The notes under the pieces are model-generated. The model had not been told where the DNA came from and did no database searches. It saw nothing but the letters and a program-made list of their open reading frames with translations. The position numbers were made by a program, and so were the translations under genes. Shown here piece by piece: positions 18,436-26,567 of a DNA stretch of 64,000 bases (position 1 is the first letter of the stretch; each line of letters begins with the position of its first letter). The DNA is from Mesorhizobium atlanticum (GTDB lineage Bacteria; Pseudomonadota; Alphaproteobacteria; Rhizobiales; Rhizobiaceae): assembly GCF_003289965.1 (NCBI RefSeq), contig NZ_QMBQ01000012.1, positions 1 through 64,000 of the forward strand, written 5' to 3'.

Positions 18436-18756
18436 TCAGCGGAACGGCGACAATCCGCCGATTGGAACGAACTGGAGCACCTCTAAAGGTTCGATCCTTC
18501 GCACCTCATGATCGTCTGACAGCTGGTGTCCAACCTGTCGCAACTTGTGGGTCTCGGCCGTTCGGCTGGCTCTGCTGTCGTGGCCAGCGCGCCAGATCAG
18601 GAAAAGGACGTTTGCGAAATAACCCAGCTGGAGGAGTAGTGAACAAGCCAGCGTCGTGACGAGCGCTATGCGGATTGAATGAGACCCGAAATAGACAATC
18701 ACAGCGTTGCTGCACAGGATCATCCATAGAGCGCGACAAAAGTTTCTAAAGCGCAT
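18436..18756 (-). CDS. ExoX-like exopolysaccharide production repressor (copy 2)
   Basis: A 106-residue protein with two N-terminal membrane segments (MILCSNAVIVYFGS and IALVTTLACSLLLQLGYFANV, then LFLIWRAG) and a polar tail, the same pattern as the copy at 15507-15902. ExoX-type proteins lower exopolysaccharide output by acting on the polymerisation machinery in the inner membrane. AAGGAGA lies 6 bases before ATG 18756. It is the last gene of the operon led by the thioredoxin-like gene and so is expected to be expressed with nitrogenase, which would reduce polysaccharide synthesis in bacteroids (inference). Confidence 0.65.
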   Translation of the reverse strand: MRFRNFCRALWMILCSNAVIVYFGSHSIRIALVTTLACSLLLQLGYFANVLFLIWRAGHDSRASRTAETHKLRQVGHQLSDDHEVRRIEPLEVLQFVPIGGLSPFR

Positions 18757-18785
18757 CGCCGTTTCTCCTTTTTTGGTCCGCTTGT

Positions 18786-19103
18786 TCATGCAGAGACCTT
18801 GTCGGCTGCGACATGGGTCTGACAGTTCTTCGGGCAGACGCGAGTGCAGGCTCCACAGCCTACGCAGCGGCCGGCATGGTCGACGACCATGATCATGCGA
18901 TTGAGTTCGCCGTCGAAGTCGTCCTCTTCGCCGTCGCAAGGGCCGAGGATTTCGCCTGCGTCGTCGACGCCGTAAAGATGCATGACCTCGCGCGAGCAGA
19001 CCTTGAAGCAGCGACCGCAGCCGATGCAGGTGGTGCTGTCGATCGCGGTGAGATACTGCGGCATCCATTCGGAGCCGTCGCGGGTGACGAAAGCGTTCGT
19101 CAT
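18786..19103 (-). CDS. fdxB: nif-specific ferredoxin III (2[4Fe-4S])
   Basis: A 105-residue ferredoxin with two cluster motifs: CIGCGRCFKVC near 25-35 and CVGCGACTRVC near 80-90, separated by the acidic loop typical of FdxB (CDGEEDDFDGEL). It carries electrons for nitrogenase or FeMo-cofactor assembly. Its ATG overlaps the stop of the upstream CCE_0567-type gene (ATGA), and it follows two nifX-associated genes as in many diazotrophs. Intact and of normal length. Confidence 0.93.
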   Translation of the reverse strand: MTNAFVTRDGSEWMPQYLTAIDSTTCIGCGRCFKVCSREVMHLYGVDDAGEILGPCDGEEDDFDGELNRMIMVVDHAGRCVGCGACTRVCPKNCQTHVAADKVSA

Positions 19104-19324
19104 AGTCCATTCTCCAGCGCGGCGAGCTCTGTCCTGGCGGAATCCAGCTCGGCAAATGCGCCGAAGGCTTTTTCGGCAGTCGCCTTGATCTCGGTCCAGT
19201 TGACCGGGAGGTCCTCGGCAAGATCGTGCAGTTCCATCTTCGCGGCTGCTGCGCGCGATTGCAGCTTGCGGACTTTCTTCCGCAACGCCTCAAAATCCGA
19301 CAGCGATCCTTCCTTCGATTTCAT
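19100..19324 (-). CDS. CCE_0567/DUF683 family nitrogen-fixation protein
   Basis: A 74-residue, helical protein (LSDFEALRKKVRKLQSRA, then AEDLPVNWTEIKATA) matching the small family found next to nifX and fdxB in diazotrophs; members form helical hairpins and have been linked to metal or cluster binding. It overlaps both neighbours by four bases (ATGA), so the three genes are translationally coupled. Exact role unknown. Confidence 0.85.
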   Translation of the reverse strand: MKSKEGSLSDFEALRKKVRKLQSRAAAAKMELHDLAEDLPVNWTEIKATAEKAFGAFAELDSARTELAALENGL

Positions 19325-19794
19325 TTGGCCATCGTCTCCTCAGGGGCTTCAATATCTGTTGTCGCAACGTCGACCAGTCTGGTGCCCGCTTCCGCGAGCT
19401 GCCGGAGTGACTCGAAGCCGAAACGATGGATCTCTGGAAAAAACGGCCCAACGCTTGGCACCGAGAAGCCCGCCCCCAAAGGCGTCGAGGGCTTGGCACC
19501 CATGATTGGCGATTTCACCTTGCCGAAATGCTCCGCGATCGCGAGCCCGACGGCACTGTAGAACATGTCGATTTTCCACAGCGCGTGAGGATCGGGATAG
19601 CCCTCACCTGGGATCGCGCGGCGCTTTTGTGTTGTGACGATGAAGTCGGCCAAGAGCATCGCGTCCGATTTGTCCTCCCACAAGTGGCAGGGCTCCTGAG
19701 CACGGATCAGCCGCACCAGGCATTTCACGAACGGTGCGGCAAGGGCTAGCTCGTCCTCGTCGACTGTCGGACTGATCGGCGTCACACAGTTCAT
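19321..19794 (-). CDS. NifX-associated nitrogen fixation protein (DUF269), copy 1
   Basis: A 157-residue member of the NifX-associated family: APFVKCLVRLIRAQE, WEDKSDAMLLADFIV and DPHALWKIDMFYSAVGLAI are its conserved blocks. The function is unknown, but it is always found with nif genes. Coupled to the DUF683 gene by an ATGA overlap. A second copy at 24213-24695 shares the same blocks with clear divergence (for example RRAIPGEGYPDP versus RRAIPIIGDPDP), so the pair is an old duplication rather than a recent one. Confidence 0.9.
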   Translation of the reverse strand: MNCVTPISPTVDEDELALAAPFVKCLVRLIRAQEPCHLWEDKSDAMLLADFIVTTQKRRAIPGEGYPDPHALWKIDMFYSAVGLAIAEHFGKVKSPIMGAKPSTPLGAGFSVPSVGPFFPEIHRFGFESLRQLAEAGTRLVDVATTDIEAPEETMAK

Positions 19795-20058
19795 CTTTTC
19801 GCCATTCCTCTTCCTTCAAAGGCGATTTCTTTTTCCGGCAACGTCTGGCTCGGGCACACCGGACTGGCCGATGCCCAGCCCGGAGCTGGCAATTCAATCC
19901 GAATGTCCTGGTGACCGGTTGACGCGTCTTGAACCGCTCGATCTTGCCTCGGCGGTACTTGGCGTCCAACGTCACTTTCACCGCGGCGCGACCGCAGGTC
20001 ATCGCAGCCTTCGAGGTTCGGACCTGCCGTAAACGATCCACCCAGCACCGCATCGGGC

Positions 20059-21285
20059 CTATTTGCCGTGACGGCGCCAGCGGAACAGATGAAATGGCCA
20101 GCAAGCATTCAAGTTGACGCCCCTTTTGATGTATTTTCTCCAGCCGGATCCGCCCTGGTCAGGCGGGGACATTGTCTTGCGCAGCCGCGCAAAGAGCGCT
20201 GCAGCACCCCTGCCCGCCTTATAGCTGGCCAAGGCCTGCCGCAGATCCGGCAGGAGATGTTCTCTCAGCCCGTCCGGGAGAGGCTGCGGACCGTCAAGCG
20301 ACTTTATTGCCAGCTGGAGCAACTCGATCGCGCGATCCTTGTCGCCACTTTCGTAATAGTAGCTGGCGACCGCCGGATAGGACCGGAACTTGGAGCCGCT
20401 GCTGTGCGGAGGATTGAGGGCGAGGATCTGTTCCGATAGCTTTTTGCCCATCGCGAAGCGTTCCGCAGGCGGAAAGCGCGAATGGTCATGCCCCGGGCCG
20501 AAGAGTTGGCCCAGCGCCGCCACCATCCAGTTCTCGCAGTTTCTGTCGATCGCGTCGCGAACCAATTCGCCCATGAGAGGCACGCCGGTCCACATGTCCT
20601 GCATCTTGTGGAGCACCAGATGCACACGGGCCAGGCGGAAATTGAGATCGTCAGGCGACAAGGCGATGCGCTCTTCGATCGCGGAGAGCGCCATGTTCCA
20701 GTCCTCTTTCTTTACCGCGGCGCAGAATCTGTCGCAGATTGGCTTCTTCAAGGCCTGTTCGCGCGCTATCGCGCCGTTCCTGGCGATCCGCGCCGTGTCG
20801 GCGGCTTTCGCTTCGTCGCTGCTGCGCCAGCTGCCGCTAAGCACCTTCGGCAAAACATCGTTGAGCTGCTTCGGATGACCTATAAAGGCAATGTGCCCGT
20901 CTCGGTCGACGACGAAGGAGGTTGGAATGCCGACCGAGAAGCTGGGCTCCCTCCAAAGCTTGTTCATTCCGCCGGTGGTGTCGAAGGCGATCCGACAGTT
21001 CAGATCCGAGCAGTTTTCGGCGAGCCATGCGTCCAGCTTGGGGCGGGCCTCAAAGGCCGAGGAAGCGTCTTCATCGGCAGCGACTGCGACAACCTCAAGT
21101 CCACGGTCCTTGTATTTGTCCTGTAGCTCTATCAGGTTGAGCATCGCCTCCGAACATGGCCCGCACCAAGTTGCCCAAAACTCCACGACGTACACTTTGC
21201 CGGGCTGGAAGGTCGCGAGCGGCTCGCCGCGCAGCCAGGTCTCGACCTTCATCGGGGGAGCGGGTGAGTCCATCTGCAACGCCAT
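20059..21285 (-). CDS. TlpA-type thioredoxin-like protein with long C-terminal region
   Basis: A 408-residue protein: a thioredoxin-fold domain (about 10-150) with the active site WATWCGPCSEAM near 45-55, followed by about 250 helical residues that resemble TPR-type repeats (KKEDWNMALSAIEERIALSP). No signal peptide or membrane segment is seen, so unlike TlpA/ResA it should act in the cytoplasm. ATG 21285 is preceded by GGAG at 6 bases; a TTG 24 bases upstream is less likely. It leads the operon with DUF269, DUF683, fdxB and exoX-like genes, behind a perfect NifA/sigma-54 promoter. A role in redox protection or cluster assembly for nitrogenase is plausible. Confidence 0.85.
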   Translation of the reverse strand: MALQMDSPAPPMKVETWLRGEPLATFQPGKVYVVEFWATWCGPCSEAMLNLIELQDKYKDRGLEVVAVAADEDASSAFEARPKLDAWLAENCSDLNCRIAFDTTGGMNKLWREPSFSVGIPTSFVVDRDGHIAFIGHPKQLNDVLPKVLSGSWRSSDEAKAADTARIARNGAIAREQALKKPICDRFCAAVKKEDWNMALSAIEERIALSPDDLNFRLARVHLVLHKMQDMWTGVPLMGELVRDAIDRNCENWMVAALGQLFGPGHDHSRFPPAERFAMGKKLSEQILALNPPHSSGSKFRSYPAVASYYYESGDKDRAIELLQLAIKSLDGPQPLPDGLREHLLPDLRQALASYKAGRGAAALFARLRKTMSPPDQGGSGWRKYIKRGVNLNACWPFHLFRWRRHGK

Positions 21286-21456
21286 GTTGCTCTCCAAGGC
21301 TATTGCCAAACGCCGGCTGACCTTACGCGCGAGTTTTTCTCCCCCTCAGCGAGGGTACGCGGCTTCATGGCACGAGACCGTCACTCGCCTCCTCCATCTG
21401 CATGCAGCCGGCACTTGTCCGGTGATGCCGCATTCAGTGTTGCCGCACGTCCACAA

Positions 21457-21575
21457 AGCAAAGGCCGTGCCAGCGCGTTCAGCGCGTTGATTTCACTTAA
21501 AAAACCCGATTGTCCGGCGACGATAGCTGGTTGCGCTTAAGCCGACATGCTGGTGAAGTTGTCAGGTTTCAGACA
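21457..21575 (-). promoter_or_regulatory. NifA site and sigma-54 promoter of the thioredoxin-fdxB operon
   Basis: Minus-strand TGGCACGGCCTTTGCT at 21472-21457 matches the -24/-12 consensus fully. A TGT-N10-ACA site lies at 21560-21575, about 90 bases upstream. Distance to the thioredoxin-like ATG is about 170 bases. Confidence 0.9.
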
Positions 21576-21798
21576 TAAGCTAGGCGCTGAGCGCTTCCCA
21601 AGGAAAGGAGCGCGGCCACGGGACCACTGTGTATTGGGCGGAATGGGCCGATGGACGTCATGACTGCGACGCCTATCGTGAGGCTCGTCGTCCGGCGGCC
21701 GTCCGCCCTACCCCAGGGGAGGCTCACGCCGCCCTCGGCGGAGCTGCCGGGGATACAATCCAGTAGCCTAGGCGCGGCATGAATGCCAACCTGGCCCG

Positions 21799-22200
21799 AT
21801 GGCAGACCGCTTCGATGCGGGAAGCGGCGGCGCTTATGTCTCAAATCCGAGGCAAAGCACACAATGCCCGAAGATCGTCAGCTGGTGCCCCCGCTTGGCT
21901 TCCGCTTCCGGCTTCACCGTCGGGACCTGCCAGGAAGTCCGGACCTCGTGTTTCCAAGGCGCCGCAAGCTGGTCTTCGTGCACGGATGCTTCTGGCGCAG
22001 GCATGGCTGCACGCTTGCCTCAGAGCCAAAGAACCGGACTGCGTGCTGGGAGAGCAAGTTTCCCGGAAACTGGAACGGGACAGGAAAAGCCAAGCCGCGC
22101 TGACGGCAGAGGGGTGGCAGGTGCTGGTCGTGCGAGAGTGTGAGACAAGGCCGGGGAATCTAAGCACGTTAGCGGACCGCCTGCTGCGTTTCTTTGGCGC
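21799..22200 (+). pseudogene. vsr: Very short patch repair endonuclease (vsr) remnant
   Basis: Three frames together give a Vsr protein: MADRFDAG at 21799, ALMSQIRGKAHN near 21830, then FRFRLHRRDLPGSPDLVFP and KLVFVHGCFWRRHGC near 21900-22010 in a second frame, then KSQAALTAEGWQVLVVREC near 22085-22140. At least two frameshifts separate these. Vsr nicks T:G mismatches next to 5-methylcytosine sites; no cytosine methyltransferase gene is seen nearby, so this is a lone relic. Confidence 0.75.
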
Positions 22201-22429
22201 CTGTCCGTCCAGGCCGACGTCGGTCTTCGCTTTTGCGGACCGTCTCGTGCGAGCAGAAGCCGCCCAGACCGCGCGCTGCAGCGATCGCAATGTTCTTCCG
22301 GGCGGTGCGCCTGTAAACTGCCTCGAGGCGCTCGGCGAAGCGTCGGCGCGATCCTTCGCGTCGTTTGGACGATCAGGATAGGGAATCCAGGACCAGAACG
22401 TCTAGCCGCATCGACGCACATTCACAAAC

Positions 22430-23401
22430 TTAGCGAGCCAGAAACAGCGGCAATCGCGGCTTGCCCTCTACCCATCTCGTCACGCCGCCGAAGAGGCGCT
22501 CGCGCAGGCGCCGGCTGCCATAAGCGCCCATCACCATCATGTTGGCGCACGTGTCTATCGCGTGCTGCGCGAGCACCATTGCCGCCGGTTTGCCGCCACT
22601 TGGAAGCCGATCGACCGACACCCGAACACCGTGGCGGGTGAGATAGGCAGCGACGTCGGCTCCAGGCTCGGTGCCGTTTCCTCTGCAGGTCACTTCCGGA
22701 TCGACCAATGCGACGCGAACTTGTTCGGCACGACGTAGAAAAGGGAGCGCTTCCCGAACCGCACGAGACGCCTCGACACGCGAATCCCAGCCGACCAGGA
22801 CGCGCCGCGGCGACAGAGTTGGCTCTGCCCCTTTCGGCACGACGAGCACGGGCTTTCCGGTATCGAACAAGCTGCCGTTGATAACAAAAGGTCCGAGATT
22901 GATGTCGTTGAGAAGTGCCGGGCCGACCACGGTCAGGTCGCTGCAGAGCGCCCGCCGTCGCACCGCGTCACCGACACCGGCCTGGTCGCAATAGTCTGTA
23001 TCGACGTCGTAGCAAAGCCACATGGCTCTCAGCAGTCGTTCAATGTTCCTGGACGTCTTTTCCAGCATGGCCATCTCGCATGAGAACTTCTCGATTTGCC
23101 GATAACGTTCTTCCAGTCTGGCGATTGCCTCTGCGGGCCGTCTAGGCCACTCAGGAATGCAACCAGCCAGCGGCGGGCGCGACATGATCAGCACCGAAAG
23201 ATAGGCGCCGGCCCCGGCGCACAAATCGGCGGCTATCTTGACGTCCTCATCGGAATGACCAGCTCCCGTCACGCTGAGTACGCTCCTGAAGGCCATGGGG
23301 CTGCTCATTTCGGAGTATGTCATCGAACCTGCCGGCATGTTCGGAGCGTTTAGACCTGGTCCTGCGAGGAGCATGGGGACGGAGCCAGATTGGTTTGTCA
23401 T
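22430..23401 (-). CDS. Universal stress protein (UspA family, two-domain type)
   Basis: A 323-residue protein with a weak N-terminal Usp-like half and a C-terminal Usp domain (about 190-320) ending in GSRRLRERLFGGVTRWV, close to the UspA ATP-binding pattern G-x2-G-x9-G-S/T (here MGAYGSRRLRERLFGGVTRW). Its ATG follows the stop of the response-regulator gene by one base (TGA-A-ATG), so the two are coupled. It is the distal gene of the nifHDKENX region, so expression during nitrogen fixation is likely. Confidence 0.85.
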   Translation of the reverse strand: MTNQSGSVPMLLAGPGLNAPNMPAGSMTYSEMSSPMAFRSVLSVTGAGHSDEDVKIAADLCAGAGAYLSVLIMSRPPLAGCIPEWPRRPAEAIARLEERYRQIEKFSCEMAMLEKTSRNIERLLRAMWLCYDVDTDYCDQAGVGDAVRRRALCSDLTVVGPALLNDINLGPFVINGSLFDTGKPVLVVPKGAEPTLSPRRVLVGWDSRVEASRAVREALPFLRRAEQVRVALVDPEVTCRGNGTEPGADVAAYLTRHGVRVSVDRLPSGGKPAAMVLAQHAIDTCANMMVMGAYGSRRLRERLFGGVTRWVEGKPRLPLFLAR

Positions 23402-23402
23402 T

Positions 23403-24188
23403 TCAGTCGTCCGAGTTCTCGAGCGAGTAGCCCGCCGATCTGACGGTGCGGATCACGCTGTCGGGCGAGGCCGCCTTCAGCGCCTTTCTGATCCGGCTGA
23501 TATGCACGTCCACGGTGCGCGCACCGATATGGATGTTGTCGGGCCAGGCCGCTTCGATCAGCTCGTCTCGGCTGAAGACCTTGCCTGGAGCCCCAAGCAG
23601 ATGCCGCAGCAGGTTGAACTCGAGCGGTCCCAGATGAATGTCGTGGCCGTTACCCCGAACGCGGTGGGCATCGAGCTTCATCTCAAGGCTGCCGCAGCAG
23701 AGCCAACTGCCGTTTTCGATCCCGTTTGAACCTGGCTTCGGTAGCGCCAGCTTCGCTCGCAGGCAGTCAAGCAGCGTGGCCGGCGCGATCGGCCGCACAA
23801 AGCTCTCGTCAATGCCCGCCTTCAGAAGATCCAGATGCTGGTTCTCAGCACCCGGCGCAATCAGAGCAATGACGGGAAGGCCGCCGGTGCGGGGCTCGCT
23901 TTTGAATGTTGCGCAGATTGTGGAGCCTGTCGCACTTGCTGGCCTGCAATCCAGCACCACCGCCTGGAGCTCTCGTTCATCGGCCGCTGCCAGTGCTTCC
24001 TTGACGCCGCCTGCCGGCTCACTCGTGAAGCCGTCCACGCCCAAAATATGGCTGAGGAACAGATACAACTCCGCATCCTGCGAGCAGATCAGGACCACTG
24101 GCTTCATCGGCGTCACCCCAAGAAGCAGATCGGCCTCGACCGCCCGGATCGGGTCGGCAGGCCGTGCCATGTTTTCAAGGCCTGGCAT
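23403..24188 (-). CDS. OmpR/PhoB-type response regulator with atypical receiver
   Basis: A 261-residue protein: receiver-like domain (about 28-145) and a C-terminal winged-helix domain (about 160-257) with FNLLRHLLGAPGKVFSRDELIEAAW and RTVDVHISRIRKAL. In the receiver the phospho-acceptor Asp is kept (AVVLDCRP), but only one residue of the acidic pair is visible (ICSQDAE) and the conserved Lys before the last helix is Arg (SFVRPIAP), so classic phosphorylation is doubtful. ATG 24188 is used; ATG 24107 would begin directly at the receiver. No kinase gene lies next to it. It sits between a NifX-associated gene and a coupled usp gene. Confidence 0.82.
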   Translation of the reverse strand: MPGLENMARPADPIRAVEADLLLGVTPMKPVVLICSQDAELYLFLSHILGVDGFTSEPAGGVKEALAAADERELQAVVLDCRPASATGSTICATFKSEPRTGGLPVIALIAPGAENQHLDLLKAGIDESFVRPIAPATLLDCLRAKLALPKPGSNGIENGSWLCCGSLEMKLDAHRVRGNGHDIHLGPLEFNLLRHLLGAPGKVFSRDELIEAAWPDNIHIGARTVDVHISRIRKALKAASPDSVIRTVRSAGYSLENSDD

Positions 24189-24212
24189 GGTTCCTTTGGT
24201 CGAACATCGTTT

Positions 24213-24695
24213 TCATAACCCCCTCGCCACCTCGGGATGGGCATCAATTACTGCAATTGCATCGCCGGCCAGTTTCGAGCCCGCAGCAGTGAGTTTCCAG
24301 AACGTCTCGAAGCCGAAGCGGTGGACGTCGCGCAGAGTCTTCGACAGGAGCACCAAACGCCCGGTCGTCAAAAGCACGCGCCCGAAGCCCTCATGGCTGA
24401 TCTCCATCATCGGCGATGCTATCAGGCCGGAGCGCTCCTCGATCGCAAGCCCGACAGCGGTGTAAAACATGTTGAGCCTCCACAGCACGTCAGGGTCGGG
24501 ATCGCCGATGATCGGGATCGCACGGCGCTTTTCCTTTGTGAGGATGAAGTCTCCCAAAAGCTCGGCGTCCGATTTGCCTTCCCATGCTCCGAAGGAATCC
24601 TGGGCTCGGATCAGCCGCACGAGGCACTTCACGAACGGCGTGGCAAGTGCCGCTTCATCCTCGCCTCCCTCGCGGTTATGCACGGCGTCGAACAT
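24213..24695 (-). CDS. NifX-associated nitrogen fixation protein (DUF269), copy 2
   Basis: A 160-residue member of the NifX-associated family: ATPFVKCLVRLIRAQD, WEGKSDAELLGDFIL and VLWRLNMFYTAVGLAIE. It follows nifX by 12 bases with a GGAG ribosome site, the classical position for this gene. See copy 1 at 19321-19794 for the paralogue. Confidence 0.92.
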   Translation of the reverse strand: MFDAVHNREGGEDEAALATPFVKCLVRLIRAQDSFGAWEGKSDAELLGDFILTKEKRRAIPIIGDPDPDVLWRLNMFYTAVGLAIEERSGLIASPMMEISHEGFGRVLLTTGRLVLLSKTLRDVHRFGFETFWKLTAAGSKLAGDAIAVIDAHPEVARGL

Positions 24696-24707
24696 TTCGC
24701 CTGCTCC

Positions 24708-25211
24708 TCATTTGAAGTCCTCGTCCTCGAAGGATGGCTTCTTCCTGGAAATGCCTGCCTGCGACAGCACCTTGCGCAGCCAGGGCGGAGGAGCCGTCCT
24801 GAGCATCGTCTGCGTGCGCAGCAGCACTTCTTGCATGCTTTGGGGCTGCGGCACCTTGATCGGAAGGATTTTCGCCGAAATGACCTTGGCTGCCGAAGGT
24901 CCGCCGATGGCAAGACAAAACAAAAGGTGACAGCCCTTAAGCGCCTCCACCTTTGCGGAGATGCGATCATCGCCCTCGCCGCGATGCTTTCCGCTCTCGT
25001 CGGAAACGTCGTCGAAGCCCACGGCTTCCACAAGCTGCCACTCCTCCTGCGTCACGTCGTAGACGGCAAATCGCTTGGCCGACCCGAAATGAGCGTTGAG
25101 GTTCTTCATGTCTTGCGTGGCGATCGCCACGCGCAGCGCGGCGGCCTGCCGTAGCGGCATCGATGCGTTAACCTCGTCAGACACGAGCGAGAGGCGACGA
25201 ACTGAGCTCAT
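24708..25211 (-). CDS. nifX: Nitrogenase cofactor carrier NifX
   Basis: A 167-residue protein of the NifX/NifB-C-terminal/NafY family: ALRVAIATQDMKNLNAHFGSA near 25-45, the usual cofactor-binding domain start, and KGCHLLFCLAIGGPSAAKVI. NifX binds FeMo-co precursors during transfer from NifEN. ATG 25211 is chosen, giving a 35-base overlap with the nifN end. Intact. Confidence 0.93.
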   Translation of the reverse strand: MSSVRRLSLVSDEVNASMPLRQAAALRVAIATQDMKNLNAHFGSAKRFAVYDVTQEEWQLVEAVGFDDVSDESGKHRGEGDDRISAKVEALKGCHLLFCLAIGGPSAAKVISAKILPIKVPQPQSMQEVLLRTQTMLRTAPPPWLRKVLSQAGISRKKPSFEDEDFK

Positions 25212-26559
25212 CTGGCATTTCTCGGTGGCGGAATGGATCAAGCGTCTCAGGCGTCGGCGCATGCCGCTTGGCCTGGAAGATGTTGGCAACCTCGAAGATC
25301 AGGTCGCGGGTCCCCTGATAGAGGACTGTGAGCTTGTGCTGGCTGCCGAGCCGGTCGAAGACTGGGAACCCGACGCGCATGAGTGGGATGCCGAGGCGCT
25401 GCGCCGCCTGGCGGCCGTGGGAATGGGTGACGAGGAGATCAGCGCCGGCGCCAAGAGCCTCCAGATCGCCAAGATCGCCGATCTGAACCTGGTCGGCCGG
25501 AACTTTCTCCAGAACTTCCGACATATCGGTCGTGGTGACCGCCGCCGCGATTTCGCAGCCCATGCCGACGAAGAACGTCGCGAGCTGGTAGAGCTGGTCT
25601 GGTTCGGCAGCGATCGCAATTTTCTTGTCTCCGAAATGGAAATGTCCGTCGAGCAACGCGTCCTGCAATTGCGCCCGGCGACGGCGTACACCGGCCGGCA
25701 CCGGCTTCCCCGAGATCGCAGACAGAAGTGAGATGAAGCGGTCGGCGTCCTTCAGTCCCGTCAACGACTGGAATAGCGCGTAAGGCACGTCGGTCAGCAT
25801 GTGCAGCAGCTCGGCCGGGCAACGCATATGCTCGCCGATCGCTATGCATTGCACCGCCGTGCCAAGCTCGCGGATGTCGTCGACTTTGGCACCGCCGTAG
25901 GTGGTCGCAACCCAGCGGTCGGGCACCGTGCCGTCGAGCGAGCCGGAGACGTCTGGCACAATCACCGGCTCGAGTTCGAAGCTTTCAACCGTCTCACGCA
26001 AATGTTCCAGATCGGCCACAGTGAGGTTCCAGCCGGGCAGGATCGCGATCTTGTTCGATTGCCGCGGCAGCTCGCCGCGGCGCGTAATGCTTCCGATCAG
26101 CGACGTGACAGCCTTGGCCCAGCCCTCCTCGATCGCCCCGCCGAAATCCGGGGTGTTGGCCAGCACGACCTCCGTGCCTGCGAGTTCTTCAGCTCGTTTG
26201 ATCCGGATATTGGCGATGTCGGCCGCGAAATCTTCGCCGCGGGTTTCCGCTAGCGCCGTCGTGCAGACCCCGATCAGCTTAGGATTTGTGCGGCCCTTAA
26301 GATTGACGATCGCCTCTTCCAGGTGGTCCGCCCCGCCGAGGATCGTCGCCACTTCGTCCATCGCGGTGGTCTGCAGGGGGATAGCCTCCTTGAAATGGCG
26401 CACGAAGAGCACGAGCGCGAAGCTGGTGCATCCCTGGCTGCCGTGGAACAACGGTATCGCACCCTCGATGCCAAGAAAGGCCAAGGCCGCACCCAGCGGC
26501 TGCGACGACTTCAGCGGATTGACCGCCGCGGCTTTTGTCTTGGGAAGGATCCGGACCAT
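25177..26559 (-). CDS. nifN: Nitrogenase cofactor assembly scaffold subunit NifN
   Basis: A 460-residue homologue of NifK. The N-terminal NPLKSSQPLGAALAFLG and GSQGCTSFALVLFVRHFKE match NifN, with the cluster-ligand Cys in SQGC. It forms the alpha2beta2 scaffold with NifE on which the FeMo-cofactor precursor matures. ATG 26559 lies just after the nifE stop (26568); a GTG at 26574 would overlap it. Full length. Confidence 0.95.
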   Translation of the reverse strand: MVRILPKTKAAAVNPLKSSQPLGAALAFLGIEGAIPLFHGSQGCTSFALVLFVRHFKEAIPLQTTAMDEVATILGGADHLEEAIVNLKGRTNPKLIGVCTTALAETRGEDFAADIANIRIKRAEELAGTEVVLANTPDFGGAIEEGWAKAVTSLIGSITRRGELPRQSNKIAILPGWNLTVADLEHLRETVESFELEPVIVPDVSGSLDGTVPDRWVATTYGGAKVDDIRELGTAVQCIAIGEHMRCPAELLHMLTDVPYALFQSLTGLKDADRFISLLSAISGKPVPAGVRRRRAQLQDALLDGHFHFGDKKIAIAAEPDQLYQLATFFVGMGCEIAAAVTTTDMSEVLEKVPADQVQIGDLGDLEALGAGADLLVTHSHGRQAAQRLGIPLMRVGFPVFDRLGSQHKLTVLYQGTRDLIFEVANIFQAKRHAPTPETLDPFRHREMPDELSSSPLARV

Positions 26560-26567
26560 CGGCTTTC

